Positions 18,421-31,412 of a DNA stretch of 64,000 bases are shown here, one piece after another. This DNA is from Montifringilla adamsi (Eukaryota; Chordata; Aves; Passeriformes; Passeridae): positions 2,542,001 through 2,606,000 of the forward strand of contig JAGGNK010008670.1 of the NCBI GenBank assembly GCA_017590115.1, written 5' to 3'. The stretch's first letter is position 1. Every line of letters starts with the position of its first letter. Made by a program: the position numbers and the translations under genes. Under the pieces are notes generated by a model. That model did not search any database. It saw only the letters and a program-made list of their open reading frames with translations, and was not told where the DNA came from.

Positions 18421-19164
18421 TCTTGTCACCTGGCAGCCCAAGTGGAGGTTTTAATGTCCTAAATGAGGCTGAACATGGACCACACAGAGGAAAAGCATGG
18501 ACTTGGAACTGTGTTTTCTGAATCTCTCCATCCATTGCCCACAGGCCCTGGTGGCAGAACACACCTTCAGATGCCAACTTCATTGTTCCCATTAGAAAAA
18601 TCTTAGATAATGCAAAAAAACCTGTTTGAATTCTTGTTGTGGAATAATGGTTGTGGTTTATTTTGACACCTCCACACTCTGCAAGTGGATATTTTCTATT
18701 GCAATTTCTTCTTTGGCTTCCTTTCCTTTTCACCTTGTGGGCTAATCTTCCATACATCCCAATTCCTGGATTTTGCCTGGGTACGCAAAAATGGAGATTA
18801 ACCTCCAGTATGTGCTGTAAGCAACAGCCTGGATTTTCAGGGCATCTGGATTTAGAGTTGCCAGAATTAGAAACACGAGCCAGACGAGATCATGCTAGGG
18901 CAATTCCCCAGGACTGGGCCATAAAGCCAATCAATTTAAAATGTAATAGAAAGCACCGAATTCTGGGTGAAGGAAGGCACTTACTGCTCATTTGGAAAGC
19001 AAAGCTCATATTCTAAATTGCTTTTCAGATCAGACTTGAGCCTACTTTTAGTGATGTCAGTGGTGCCACTTCCGTTCAGTCCAGTGGTGCCAGAATTTTC
19101 TGTTTACTGCTGTTACTTCTCCACTTCCCCCTCTCCTCCTTCTCCTAAGATCCCTGGCAGCACC
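18421..19164. other. Intergenic sequence between two CR1 copies
   Basis: Unique sequence with no recognised gene or motif cluster. Confidence 0.5.
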
Positions 19165-19611
19165 ACTCCTTGAATGGTTCAGAGGAGGCTCCAGGATGAG
19201 CAGAGGGATGGAACAGCTCTGCTGGGAGAGCTGGGATTGCTCACCTAGAGAGGAGAAGCTTTGGGGTGAGCTCAGGGTGGCCTGGAGGAGCTGCAGGAAA
19301 CATGGAGAGAGACTTTGGAGAAGGGATGGAGGGACAGGACAGAGGGAATGGCTTCACACTGATCCAGAGTAGGGATTGATGGGATATTGGGAAGAAATTC
19401 CTGGCTGTGAGGATGGTGAGGCCCTGGCACAGGTGCCCAGGGAAGTTGTGGCTGCCCCTGGATCCCTGGAATTGCCCAAGGCCAGGCTGGACAGGGCTTG
19501 GAGCAGCCTGGGACAGTGGGAGGTGTCCCTGCCATGGCAGGGACATTAAGATCACTGGGAGATCTTTAAGCTCCCTTCCAACCCAAACCAGTCTGTGATT
19601 CCAGGATTCCT
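19165..19611 (+). mobile_element. CR1 LINE 3' fragment
   Basis: This is the plus-strand version of the CR1 3' end: ggagaagctttggggtgagc, the block ggatattgggaagaaattcc, and the terminus cttccaacccaaaccagtct followed by gtgattccaggattcc. It is about 450 bp with no intact ORF. Confidence 0.9.
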
Positions 19612-21860
19612 CTTTGAGGACAGTTAGGACATGGAGACAGAGCTGATTGCTCAGAGGTAGTGAGATGAAATAATTTTAATCTCATAGAAAAAGGAGTTTA
19701 CCAGCCGTGGAGGGGATGGTGACAATGATGCTCTTGCAAGTCTTGCCCCAGTTTTGTTTTTGCTCCCAATGACAGAAGGTGACCTTTCATCCAAAATGGG
19801 CTCAGCTGGGAAGTTCAAGATGAGCTGACTCACTCCCATTTCACTCATCCCTAATGGAAGTTGTGGACTAATGCACCTCTAAAAATGGCCAAAGAGATCT
19901 GGGGCCTGAACTTGTGGCTCTCTCCTAACACCAAACACTGCAATACTTGGGTTTCCAGTGCATGGTGCATTAACTCATTAGCAAGCACTTAGGATATAAT
20001 TTTTCTTATGCTAAAATTATGAAATGGTGAGAGCCAAAACGAGCTGAGGAATCTGAGTGTCCTCCTCAGCCTCCAGCTCTAAGTGACCTCTGGAAGAGAA
20101 CTGCTCTCCCTCTTTCCCACCAGCCATGAATCCTTCTGGATATTGCCATCAGAAATCAAATATCTTGTCTACTTTACATGCAGGAGTTCCCTGTTTCCTT
20201 CTCTGATATAATTTTGTTGTAGAAGAAAATTGCTGGTTTTCTTTTTCACATTCTGAGGTTTTTTGGCAATTTTACAAAATTGCCAAATTTCTTTCACCAG
20301 GAACTTTGGGAACTATCATTTTTGGTCACTGCATGCAGGGAGTCATTACATGCGGATGTACAAAGAGAATCAGAGGTCTAGGAAGTCAGACTCACCCAGG
20401 AAAGAGTAAATTAGGATAGTTCTGAATGGAAGAGTGGAAGGAAAATGACAATACTTTTGAATTATACAAAATTATGTTGAAAAATAAAGGGAACACTTTG
20501 CTCTCTACAAATAACATCAGAGAGAGAACAAGAAATTGGTCTTAAATTGGAACTAGAAAGATTGATATAAAATATATTTGATGGAGAAGATGGCAAAGAC
20601 TGGTAAGGAGGTCACAACCCCACAATCCTATGGCTGTTCATGTTGACTGACAAATTGTTTGTGACCATGTACTACACTCCTTAAAAGAAATATATGGTCA
20701 ATAAACAGGAGGAAAATCCAGGAAAAAGCAGATTTGGAACCAGATTCCAATAGAAACAATGACAAAAATAATGTAACAAGAAAGAATTGAAGGTTTCTAG
20801 ATCAACATGGCTAACTCATGTTCTGGGAATTTTGTATCCAGGCCCTGAATTAATGAAATTTGCTAAAATCATCTTTTTGGAAGTATATACCTGGATATAT
20901 GGATACACAAACACCCACATGCCTGCACACCTGCATTCTTTGATTATTTGTCTACATCTTCAAGTTTTAAAGGTTTTTGTGTTTATTTGCCATCATTTTC
21001 TCTCTTTCTGCACCATCCATCTCCCCCTGGCTGGCTGCACAGCTGGGAAATACCAGCTCCTTGGGAAGTCACCTTCCAGAAACCAGAACTTTGGGAAAAG
21101 AATCTCAAATAAGCAGATTTACAGCAAGCTCTGAGCACTGGGATTCCTGAATAGAGATAAAATCTTAGGCATGAGTGTAATGTTGGAATGTAAAATCTGT
21201 AACAGTTTCCTCCCCACTTCCACAGTTTCAAATGTTTGCAGTTCCAGGGAGTGTGAGCGAGGCTCCCTTTTAGCTCTTGATTTACCTGGGCTTAAAATCC
21301 AATGAATAAATTGTCCCTAGTTCATCAGCTTGTGGGGTTCTCAGTGCCCACACACCAAATAATAAGCTCCACATCCCACTGTGAGCAGTTTATGGCCAGA
21401 AGACGGCGGGAACACGGCGGTGGAACTGTCAAAATAAAACATGTAATGGGCTCATAAATGAAATGAACAGATATTGGTTTACAATCAAGCCCACAAATAT
21501 GTGTCACACCTGTCCTCTGGGTGGTCAGCAGCAATCAGGCTGCTGAATTCTGAGCATATTTCTGAGCTGGTGCTGGCTGATTTGTCCTTCCCTCCTTGCT
21601 GAGCCATACCCAGGGCTGAAGCGAAAGGCTGAAGTGAAATGGTGCCACAGCAGCCGAGGTGATGTTAATGTTTCAAGCTAAACATCCAACAAATGCAGGA
21701 TAATTCAAGGCTAATTGTGTTTTACTGTGTTAACCCTTTTAGGAAAAAAAAAAAAAAATCAATGAAAATAGGTTTACAGCAGCTGTTTTCACCTCCCAGC
21801 AAGCTTCTGCACTTTCCCACAGAGGTTACTCTGAAGATGGAAATATTCTAACATAAGGAT

Positions 21861-21895
21861 TAATAATAATGATAATGATGATGATGATGATGATG

Positions 21896-21939
<44 letters not shown>

Positions 21940-21940
21940 T
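21861..21940. repeat. (AAT/ATG)n microsatellite
   Basis: About 26 trinucleotide units: first AAT, then ATG, then a long AAT block. Confidence 0.95.
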
Positions 21941-23309
21941 TACACCGTGGGAGTGCCAAGGATTCCCTCTATGCAGGGTACTGGAGAAGACAAAAACTTC
22001 ACACACCAAAGCTTCCAGCCAGTGACCAGAGCGTGTGAATCTACCTGTGATTGTCCCTCTTCAAACCTACAACTCCTTATCAGGGCCTAATAAATTCAGC
22101 TCAATTCTTAGTATAGCTCTCCCAAAGGTTACTAATTTTAACAGGCCATTTTCATTATTTTTCTGAAGAAGCCATAGAGGCAGATCCAATATTTGATGCT
22201 TGATATTTGCCCCAAATAATCCCCTAACTGATTTTAGGGTTGGACCCCAGCTGCTAAACCAGCCCCTTGCTTCAGCAACTTCTTCAGGACTTTTAGGTGG
22301 GATTTAGTGCAAAATCTTTTTTCTTGCTTATTTAATATTTAAAGATAGCATTGTTAAGTTGTGAAATTGTGCTGTTTAAACTGCAAAAATATTTTGCCAT
22401 TTAAGCAGTAGGGGTTTTTTTTGGGAAGAATTCATTCCTGATGGAGCCATTGAAGAGTCCTTCAAACTTGAACAATTTTCCAGTTTAAATGCACAAGGGA
22501 GATGAGGCCCTCTGGAACTCCCTGCCAGGGCTCCATTCCCACCTCTCCTTGCTCTTCTGCCTCCTGAAAACCCTGCAGAAGTTAAAGTTTTCAGGTTGTC
22601 AAAGGAACACCGGGATTACCCGGGTAGAGACCGATTCCTTCATTTTAAACATATGACTAAAACACATTGTACTGCTGAGCTGGATCAAAAAAAACAAAGC
22701 AGCAGAATGGCAAAACTGCTGCAAACCTGTGAGAACAGAGGCGTTGTCTGGTTCCTTGGTGTGCAATGCAGATGCAAACAGCACCATTTCTTTCCCTCCA
22801 TTTGCATATCTGTAAATGACTGCGAGGCAGGGTAGGAGGAGGCCAGCTGGATTCAATTACAGAAAAAGGTAAAAATCTTTTGCTTCTCATTTTTCGTTTT
22901 GCAGTTTTGAGCAGGGTCACATTCTGAGTTTCCTTCTAGACTTTAGAGAAAGGAGTGCAGCTCTCAGCGGCGCATCCCAAGCGGGGAAGCGCACGGTGAT
23001 CGGAATCGTAAAAAGAAATTCTATTTTTGAGCAAATAATTAATGTTTTGTCTCCTGCAGCCTTCCCAGTGAGCCACAGCAAGCACATTTGAGGGCATTAG
23101 AGCTGCTTAGGGAGATTTCAGGGGACACTAATCTGCAGGACTTTCGCTGGCAACCCAAAGGCAGCGTCACGTGAGAGCCTTATCAGGGCAAACCCACCCC
23201 AGCCCATCTGCAGCAGCCCTGAGCACAGAGCTCCCTGGCCTGGGATTCCTCTGCATGCTGGATTTACTGAGGCTACAGCTGGGTTTTTGGTGTGCCAGAA
23301 TGATTTCTA

Positions 23310-23440
23310 TTATCTTAGAATTATTATATTAATAATTATATTAAATTATAATTTTATAACGGTGAAAGTATAAAATCTTATAATTTTATATTTAAATATA
23401 AGTATTTAAATTATAAATGTAATCATCTATATTAGAAATA
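23310..23440. repeat. AT-rich low-complexity stretch
   Basis: Nearly pure A and T with many short ataatt and ttataa words, lacking a clean period. Confidence 0.8.
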
Positions 23441-23524
23441 ATATAAAGCCTCCAGGTTAGTGACAGAGCTGCATCCCAGCCCAGGATGAGATGCAAATCT
23501 CTTGCTCTGTGTGATTTTCACCTA

Positions 23525-23610
23525 CTTAATAATAATAATGACAAACAACAACACTCATCATCATCACCACCCCCAAGAACAACAACAACAGTAATGACAA
23601 TAACAACAAT
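23525..23610. repeat. Degenerate AAT/AAC/ATC trinucleotide repeat
   Basis: Mixed trinucleotides aat, aac, atc and acc run for about 85 bases; an old, decayed microsatellite. Confidence 0.7.
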
Positions 23611-25184
23611 GTTACCTTTCACTAGCTCCTTATAAGCCTTGATCATTATTTAATGCATCTTCTTAAGCTTTTTTTTTTTTTTTAATTCTTTTCTTCATAG
23701 TTCAAGTTGCAGCAGCTCCTGGCAGTGCCATAATTTCTGCACATACAGCAAGGCAAGGGTGGTCAAACTGGGACACAAACCTAGAGGAGTAGGTGGACAG
23801 TAAATAATTATTAATTCTTTCCAGCCATTTGTACCTTAGAGAGGTCTCCAGTTTGTTGTCACTCTGAATTATTGGCCTTTGCTGATGAGCACAATCCTAG
23901 GAGTTACTCACAGACAGATCTTTTGTACTTGGTGCATCGTGAAATTGAACTAAACCTTCCCCCTGCCTGCATTCCCTTATTTCTCACAAGGCTTTAGCAC
24001 AGCAGAGGATTTCCCAGGTAACCAGGTGTTGCTCAAATGCCCTAAACTTGGAGGGGGATAAAGGCAGAGCCAAGTAAGTAGAGCAGAGAATTCTCTGGGT
24101 TAGGATGACAGACAGGTTAAGATGACAGACATTGTTCCCCCTCCTACTTAGTCAGCTATATTTATTTTTTTTCCAGTGGATTTTCTCCCTTTCGGAGTCT
24201 CTCTGTACCCTGCAGTGTCAGGGAAATGTGTTAACAAAGCTCAGCCACCCAGGGAAGGGCATGGTCTTCAATTTGTGCATGGGGAGGGGAGTAGAGAGAG
24301 ATATTTGGGGTTTACAGGAATTTGAGGGAGAGCTGGAAAGTCTCGACTGTCTGGCAGTGGTGCCAGCGATGGAGGCTCCTTCCACGCCCAGCCTGTGGCA
24401 CGGGTGCTCCCAGCAGCAAAAGCCAGAATCCTTGGCACTTTGGGAATAGTGAGGGGTTTGAGCTCCTCCTCCAGCCCCAGGGAAGTGTGCTGGTGGTTAT
24501 TTCAGTCCCACATTAGCACTTTTGGGAGGAATGCCTGGCGGTGTGGGGATGATCAGAAGGGAGGCGGGAGGTGTGTGCATCTCCATCCTGTCTGCAGGAA
24601 ATCAGAGCAGGTTTTGGAGGTGCTGTGATTCTCACAGGACTGGGGAAGGTTCCCACCTCCTCCAGCCTCTCTTGTGTAACCCTGAGGGCTGGATTGGAGC
24701 CCTGGCTGCTTGGCTTGGAAGGTGGTTTCAGTCTAAGGCTCCTGGAAGTCCATTTGTTCTCACCAAAGTATCATTTGTTCCTACTTTCTCCCATGCAGGT
24801 AACCTGGCTCTGACACAAAGTAGTCCCTCAAAGGATCCTTGGCTAATTTTAGCAATCCAAGGGTAACTTGCCCCATTTATTGCAGGAGGAAGGAGCAAAA
24901 AAGCCTTTCTGCACCAAGGCCTTTTTTCTCTGTTTGTGCCAATGCGAGTGAGGCAAGAGCCTGACTTTAACAGAACAGATAAAAATAAACCCAGCCATGG
25001 ACAAAGCCAATTATGTTCTCCATTGCCTAGGGATGGGCAGCCTAATTTGCAGCTGACAGCGATTTGATGGACTGAACCATCCTTTTTCTGATCCAGCATT
25101 TGAAGTAATTTTTATTGTAAACCAATCATTACCATGCAGGACTCTCCGTACCGCCGGTGTCACCGTGACAGATTCCCACAGCAG

Positions 25185-25209
25185 TGCTGCTGCTGCTGCT
25201 GCTGCTGCT
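25185..25209. repeat. (TGC)8 trinucleotide repeat
   Basis: Eight uninterrupted TGC units. They are not inside a supported exon. Confidence 0.95.
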
Positions 25210-26689
25210 CTCGGGGTTTTTCCTGCCATCCCTCACTGCCCTGGCACGTTCTGGGAGGTGCTGGCCATGGCACACCGTGGCCCTGTCCCCAGCAGGGGCC
25301 CTGGGCACAGCAGCTGCTGGGTTGGGTGAGAGGGGCAGTGCCAAACCCATCCCAGCTCTGGGGGACATGCTTCCAATCTCCTCGCTGACATTTTGGCAGG
25401 GCTGCTAAATTCAGTCCTCCAGTTCAGAATATGCAGACAGCACATTAGGCTGTGCACATTTCCTCCATCTTCACCCACAATGGCCTCTGATTTTGCTCTC
25501 TTATGTGGTTTATAGGTCATAAAATGATTTCCCCCTCCCTGAGGACATTGTACTAGTTTGTGTCTGACATCTGTGCCATCCAGTAAGTCCTAAGCTGTCG
25601 TGTAGCATCCTGCTGTTCCCTGCACGGGCACAGGGGCACAGCTCCTGCCCAGCGTTGTTGGACAGAACACCACTTCATTAGAACCAGCTGGAGTTTGTTT
25701 CCACCAAGCTTCAGCAATTTCTCTTTGCAGCAGCCCCAGAGCTGTTGGAATTTACTCGTCTGCGCCAGAAAAACTTCCCCATGGAAGCTGTGGGGTGCAG
25801 AGGTACAGGGAAATTTGGAGAGGATACACGGAGGGTGAAGAGCTGCTGCTTTTGCAGAGGTGGTGTGATCTACATCTCCTTTCCAGGTCCGTGAGAACTC
25901 AGTATGGACCCAGGAGGTTCCATCTACATTTCCCCCTATTTTTAGCTGTGAAATCTGCAATTTCTTCCTTTCCACTGTAGTGTTCAGTAAGGACTGATTA
26001 ACAAATGATAGACACCCACTGTTGCTAACATGAGCAATAAACCCCTATAATTTTCATGAGACAGGTCACCAAGACTTTCCTCCAATCCTGCAGAGTTTCA
26101 GCAACACTCCACTCCTGCAAAGTCCTGAGGTAAAGGAGGGTTTTAGAGGCTGTGTCACCGAGCACAGGGATGGTGAGACAGGCCAGGGTCAAGGCAATTT
26201 GTGCACCTCAGCTTCTGCTCCTTCCACTCACCTGTGCCAAGGTACCTGTGTGCTGAAAAGCTGTGAGGAGCAAACCCTGTATTTTCCACTCGTGCTTTGT
26301 CCTTTATAATTTACGTTGATTACATGTTTGTGTTGGCCAAACACAGATATATTGCTTTCATTAGCTCAAAAAAATCAAAGGGAAGATGGACAAATATGTT
26401 TAATCATTTCAGAATAATTTGAAGATGATTATTTCAGAAGCAAATCTAAGCAGGGTGTGTCCTGGCAGGGAGACTTCTGGAAACATGAAGGCACAGGGAT
26501 GCTCTGCCACAGAGGGAACCTCGTGCCTGGTGTTCCGAGGTCCTGCAAGCTGGAGGGACTCAGGTGTGGCTCCTGCCCTTAGTTTTGGGGTGGGGTTTGG
26601 TCACACAGGTGCTAGAGAGGTGTAGGATCTGCACTGAGCATTGGGAAGGGCTCAGGGTGGGGTTGGCAGAGCTCAGCTGGCTGTGCTCC

Positions 26690-26982
26690 ACTGGGGCTGG
26701 GCTCTTTCTCCAGCATCACTGACACAACCAGAGCTCACAGCCTCCAGCTGCACCAAGGGAAATACAGGCTGGATATCAGGAAAAAGTTTTTACAGAAAGA
26801 GTGACAAAGTTCTGGAATGGCTGCCCAGCGAGGTTATGGAGTCACCATTCCTGGGTGTGTTTAACAAAGCCTGGATGTGGCACTGGGGGCCGGGGTTGAG
26901 TTGAGCTGTTGGGGCTGGGCTGGACTCGATGGTCTTGAAGGTCTCTTCCAACCCAGTGATTCTGGAATTCTGTGAATTCTGT
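26690..26982 (+). mobile_element. CR1 LINE 3' fragment
   Basis: Words include ggctggatatcaggaaaaag, gacaaagttctggaatggct, a gactcgatggtcttgaagg block and terminal attctggaattctgtgaatt units. This is the 3' end of a CR1 subfamily different from that at 19165. The last 229 bases are closely similar to 36212-36434. Confidence 0.9.
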
Positions 26983-27383
26983 ATGATCACACGGGAAGGG
27001 CAGAGAGGCTGGAACATGCAGGAGACACGGCTGGGATGGGTTTGCAGCAGCCACCAGATTTTCTGGGATCTCTGCACGGATCTGGGGTGAGAATCGTGCC
27101 CTCATCGAGCGGCGCCGCTGGAAGTGCTGAGAGCAGCCCTGTTTCCTGAACAACCCTGCGAAAGGAAACAGATTGCCTCGGGCAAGACATTGAGAGGGTC
27201 TTCGACTTGTCTTTGAGCTTTTAAAGCTCCCGTTCTCGCTGTGGGTGAAGCCTGTCGGGGATGGAGCCGGGCAGGGACACGCTGAGCACACCTGCCGGCA
27301 GCATCCTCCCGGGGGAAACCTGGGCCGCCAGGAAGGTCACCGAGCACCCACACACTGCTGCTTGTCTCCTTTGTGCCACACGG

Positions 27384-27432
27384 TTCCAGAAAGGCTTGGG
27401 GTGGAAAGGACCTTAAAGCCCATCTAATTCCA
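27384..27432 (-). mobile_element. Short CR1 fragment
   Basis: Contains ggggtggaaaggaccttaaa followed by gcccatctaattccaa, the reverse complement of a CR1 3' end. Only about 50 bp remains. Confidence 0.6.
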
Positions 27433-27479
27433 ATAAATGATTCCATGGCTGGGTACCTGCTGGTGCTCGGCTTCTTTTT

Positions 27480-28030
27480 CCTGCCTCTGTCGAGGTCGGG
27501 ATTGAGGCACTAGAGAAGGTATTTCATGATTTGGCTTAGGTCTGTGCCACAAGGTGTGTGTTCTACAGCATTCTACCAACAAGCTGCAAAATGGCTAACT
27601 ATCTTTCTTTACAAGGTCTTTTAAGGCTAAACTGTCTAATTAAGAAATGGCACCTAAATTCTTTTCACTTTTAACCCAATAACTATTCACTCGAAGGCCA
27701 CAATGTGGACTTTTCTGTCCAATTGCAAAATGCCACCCAAACCCATGAAGAAGAAGAAGAAAGAAAGAAGCCTCTGCCCTAAAACCTCCATCCTGCTCTC
27801 TATATATTACTATATTCTAAAACCCCAAACTCTAAGTTTTCCACCCTGCGACACCACACACTTCCACTCAAACTCCACACCCACAATCCCAGTGCTGTCA
27901 GTCAATTTTGGAAACCTCCATGGCCTCAGGTGGAGGTGACCCCCCTCTCCTGGGGGGCAGAGTCTGTCAGCACAGGAAGTCTAAAGCTCTCAGCACCCAG
28001 AACTCCAACAGGTACAGGCACAGCTCTGTG
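27480..28030 (-). mobile_element. LTR-like segment of an endogenous retrovirus (solo LTR remnant)
   Basis: The segment, read on the minus strand, has an atagtaatatatagagagca word and purine-rich gaagaagaagaa-type content. It resembles LTRs I associate with passerine genomes. No coding region was seen. The ends are uncertain: I could not fix TG/CA termini or target duplications. The call rests on remembered similarity and texture. Confidence 0.35.
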
Positions 28031-28067
28031 CAGAGGAGATTCCCAGTCTCAGGAAATACCACAGGAC

Positions 28068-28215
28068 CATGGAATAGCATCAGAGAATTGGAAGGCACCA
28101 TCCAATCACCCCCTTCCACCATCCTGGGGTGCTCCAAGCCCTGTCCCCCTGCCCTTGGGCATTTCCAGCCACAGCCATACCCCAATACCCTCATACAGCT
28201 GTTTGCAGCAGTTAA
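28068..28215 (-). mobile_element. CR1 LINE fragment
   Basis: Diverged reverse-complement CR1 3' end: gagaattggaaggcaccatc, then a CR1-like atcctggggtgctccaagcc block. About 150 bp. Confidence 0.65.
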
Positions 28216-28619
28216 ATACATTTCTAGCAAATGTAGATTACGGCCAAATATTGCTGAAATTGAGGTTTCTGAGCTCCAAACCCACAGAGTTTGGAGTTTC
28301 TGTGCACGTTTCCCAGTGATTTCCATAGGCCTCGTCCTCCCACCTGTTTAAAATAAGCTTTAAGACTGTTCACCTTGCAGCGCTCTATGTTTAGACACTT
28401 ATTTTTAAGATTTTCATTTCAGTTTTAATGTATTCCCTCTTTCTGGAAATCAAAAGAAGGCTTGCTAGGAAATTAATTTAAATTTCCATTTTTTCCCCCC
28501 CACATTTTTCCATGTTGATTACTCACAGGTATCTCTTATTCTTCTGAATCATGGATCCTCCCCTAACAACCACTGCCGTGCACATCCAGCACGGGCCCCA
28601 GAGCAGAACAAAGGAATTC

Positions 28620-29310
28620 TTCAATCAAATTACATTTTCCAATAAATTTTCAAACCCTAATTTATCTTTTAATTAGGTAAACAGTTGAGACAATAAGCAG
28701 AAGTCTTGTGGCAGCCAGTTCCTGCAAATAGTCACTCATTCTAGTTCAGTTCTTTGCTACATGATAAACCAATGTGTTGATTTTTAAGTATCCTCAAGAA
28801 ATTTGATCTCATTTTAATTGGTGGAAAAATTGGTCAATAATTGTTATTATATGATCAGTTTGCCTCAAAGTTTGTCTTCTGTATAGATTTTGATATGTCT
28901 ATACAGCTTAAACCAGTTTTCTGAAAGGGGAAAATAACATTATAACTCATTCTGGGGATTATAAAAGGAGTAATTTTATTGAAACTGGTCTTTAATACAG
29001 CTAATAGCTCTTGGCTTCACCTCGAGATGCTTAACAAGCCCATCATTAACTGTGGCTAATGAAAAATTAATTAAACTTTTTATAATCTAATACCAGATGA
29101 CAAATCATTATAAATCATGCCCTCGGTTATTCACGTCACTAAAGCCAATAAATGAGCTGGAAAGTTCACATATATGTATAAAACTGTAAACAAATATACA
29201 ATCAATCATGCTGGCTGTCAATAGTTATTGTTATCGGTAACTTTAAAATTTCTTTTTAAGATTCCCAGAATTCTCACTAAGGTATCTACATCTAATTTTT
29301 GGAAGATTTA
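28620..29310. promoter_or_regulatory. Candidate conserved non-coding block
   Basis: About 690 bp of repeat-free AT-rich sequence with many homeodomain-type cores, including ttttaattaggtaaac (about 28668), aaaattaattaaac (29063-29076) and caatcaatcatgc (about 29200). It stands out from flanking CR1-rich DNA. The regulatory role is inferred from texture alone. Confidence 0.35.
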
Positions 29311-31330
29311 ATGAGAAACCTTAATATTGCACATGGTCAGAGACTCCTGGCACCTGCACCAGGATGAGCCACACCAGCCTGGAAGGGAAGTAGCAAAACT
29401 GGAGAGATTTTGAAGGAGGAGGGCAGAATTATTGCAAAGTCTGGCAGGACATCATTAAAAAAAATGAAAAAAAAACCCTATTGCGCTGGATTTGAAAGTC
29501 TTGCAGTAAAACCAGGAAACTTTATTTTTTTTCTGTTTGGAATTTGCCAATGAAGGAACAGCAGCAAGATCAATTAATTGCGTCTGCCAAGTTTAAAAGC
29601 CTCAGATGTGCAGGATTAACGGGGGGAAACGCTGAGCACTCCTAGAGCCTTCCACAGGACAGGTCAGAATCCATTTGAAAACCCTTTGGATGTTTTCAGG
29701 ATAGCAGGACTAGCTCACAACCCCCCAAAACCTGCCCAGACATGACCCACATCAGCTGCAGCTCTTGAGGGGAAGCAGTGCTGGGGTTGACATGACCCCA
29801 ACCCTTCAGATCAGCTGAATATTCCTGAACTGGGGATATCCAAACTGGGGCAGCCCAGGCGGGCTGAGCTGGGGAGCAGCAGCGCTGTGGGTGCTCCAGG
29901 AGCAGGAGGGAGGTGTGGGGAAAAGTGGGGCAGGACAGGGCCAGGTCAGGAGCTCCTGCCCAGCTCCAGGCCCCATCCATCAGCTCCCAGCGCTTCCCTT
30001 TCAGGGCTGCGCACGCTGAGCCTTTTGTAGGATGAGAGGAGAAGCTTTCCTTTGAAGTAACTCCTGCTCTGGGCGTGCTGTGCTCCCTGTCCTTTATCTT
30101 TCAGTGCTGCCCAGCCCACACCTGCTCCTCCTCAGGGCCACAGTTCCCGACCTTGTCTCTGCGCTTCCTTTGTCCTGCTTGCCTTCCCCTCCCATCAGCT
30201 CTGCGCGTCCCCTGCGGGCTGTGCCCAGCCCCAGTTCCAGCCTGGCTCAGCTGGAGAGCATCCCCACAGGTCTATAAATACCCCATGGCACGGCAGAGCT
30301 CAGCAGCACATCCACACCCCGTGGAATTGCCTCCCTCGCGTCCCCTTTGTCCTGCTTTTGGGGCGCACTTGTTCTTGGGGACAAAAGCCCTTTTCAGTGA
30401 ACTTGTTAAAGCCCCCAAAGTTGCTGATGGACTCCAAAAATTACTGCAGCCCAACACAAACATATTTTACTGCCTCTCCCTCTCGCTTGCGAAAGCCCAA
30501 ATTGATTTATTTTCAAACTCAAGCATCAGTTTGCCAAGTGCAGGAATATGTAATGCAGCAATTATGGGCATTCCCCAAAAGCTGCTTTTATGTATTTATG
30601 AAGAAAGCTCCCATGGGTAACACTTCATCTCAAATATTTGACTTGGAAATGCTTTTATTTTTCCAAGTTCTTTTCAGATTTCTCTTCTGAAAGCTGATGT
30701 GATATTTTTCGTCTCATGTAACATTTCTTTGAAAGGCCACATTCTGTAGCCATGGTTTTGCCATGCAGGACTTCTAGGCAGAGAACAAACTTTTATGGTG
30801 ACATGAGAAGTTATTTCACAAAAGAGATCACAGCACCACTTGGTTTTTTTCTCCAAAGCTTTTTTTTTGTTTATCATCTGTAATTCAGACATACCAAAAA
30901 TGTAATTAATTTCCATCACAAAGTTTCAGTTCTGGTGCAGAATATGGTCCTGGGGATATAATCCAGACATTGCTTCCAGCATGTGAAATGTGCAATTATA
31001 AAAAGGAAATATTTAACTCCCACTATGCTCTTGGGATCACAATGTCAATTAGAGACCTCAAAAAAAAAAATTAATTGTTTCATCAAGTGGAAACACCTGA
31101 GGAGGGTCCATGGCCAAGGTGCTCTGCCAGGGCTCCCCGCGGTGCAGAGCTGGGGATGATATTTATAAGACATGAAGATCTGCTTTAGGGTCAAAATATT
31201 GAACTTAAAATGAATAATCCAGTTATGACAACAATAAATGACAGTGACACTCAGCTGATGGGAATGTCAGTGGAAAATAGGAGAGTCCTGCATTGAGAGC
31301 TTCACCAAGGGCTGCCCAGGGGCTCTCACC
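29311..31330. other. Intergenic sequence, no gene seen
   Basis: Unique sequence; no exon, RNA gene or transposon recognised. Confidence 0.5.
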
Positions 31331-31412
31331 TGCAAGAATTGACCTAGGGGGTAAATTTACCTCAGGAATTGAGCTCAGGGGTAAATTTACCTCAAGAATT
31401 GCCCTCAGGGTA
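31331..31412. repeat. 30 bp tandem repeat, about 2.7 copies
   Basis: Units begin at 31331, 31361 and 31391. They share the core caagaattgacctagggggt or variants, followed by aaatttacct. The third unit is cut short at gggtac. Confidence 0.9.

Larger units (their letters stand above)
19612..26689. other. Intergenic sequence, no gene seen
   Basis: Seven kilobases without a recognisable exon or transposon. It contains microsatellites at 21861-21940, 23525-23610 and 25185-25209, and a strongly AT-rich stretch at about 23310-23440. The minus-strand frame 25553-25975 (140 codons) has no family resemblance. Confidence 0.5.

Noticed and set aside
25553..25975. 140-codon minus-strand frame
   Set aside because: No domain or homology recognised; no supporting splice signals.
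31331..31412. CRISPR-like array
   Set aside because: Repeat units are contiguous with no unique spacers, and the genome is vertebrate.
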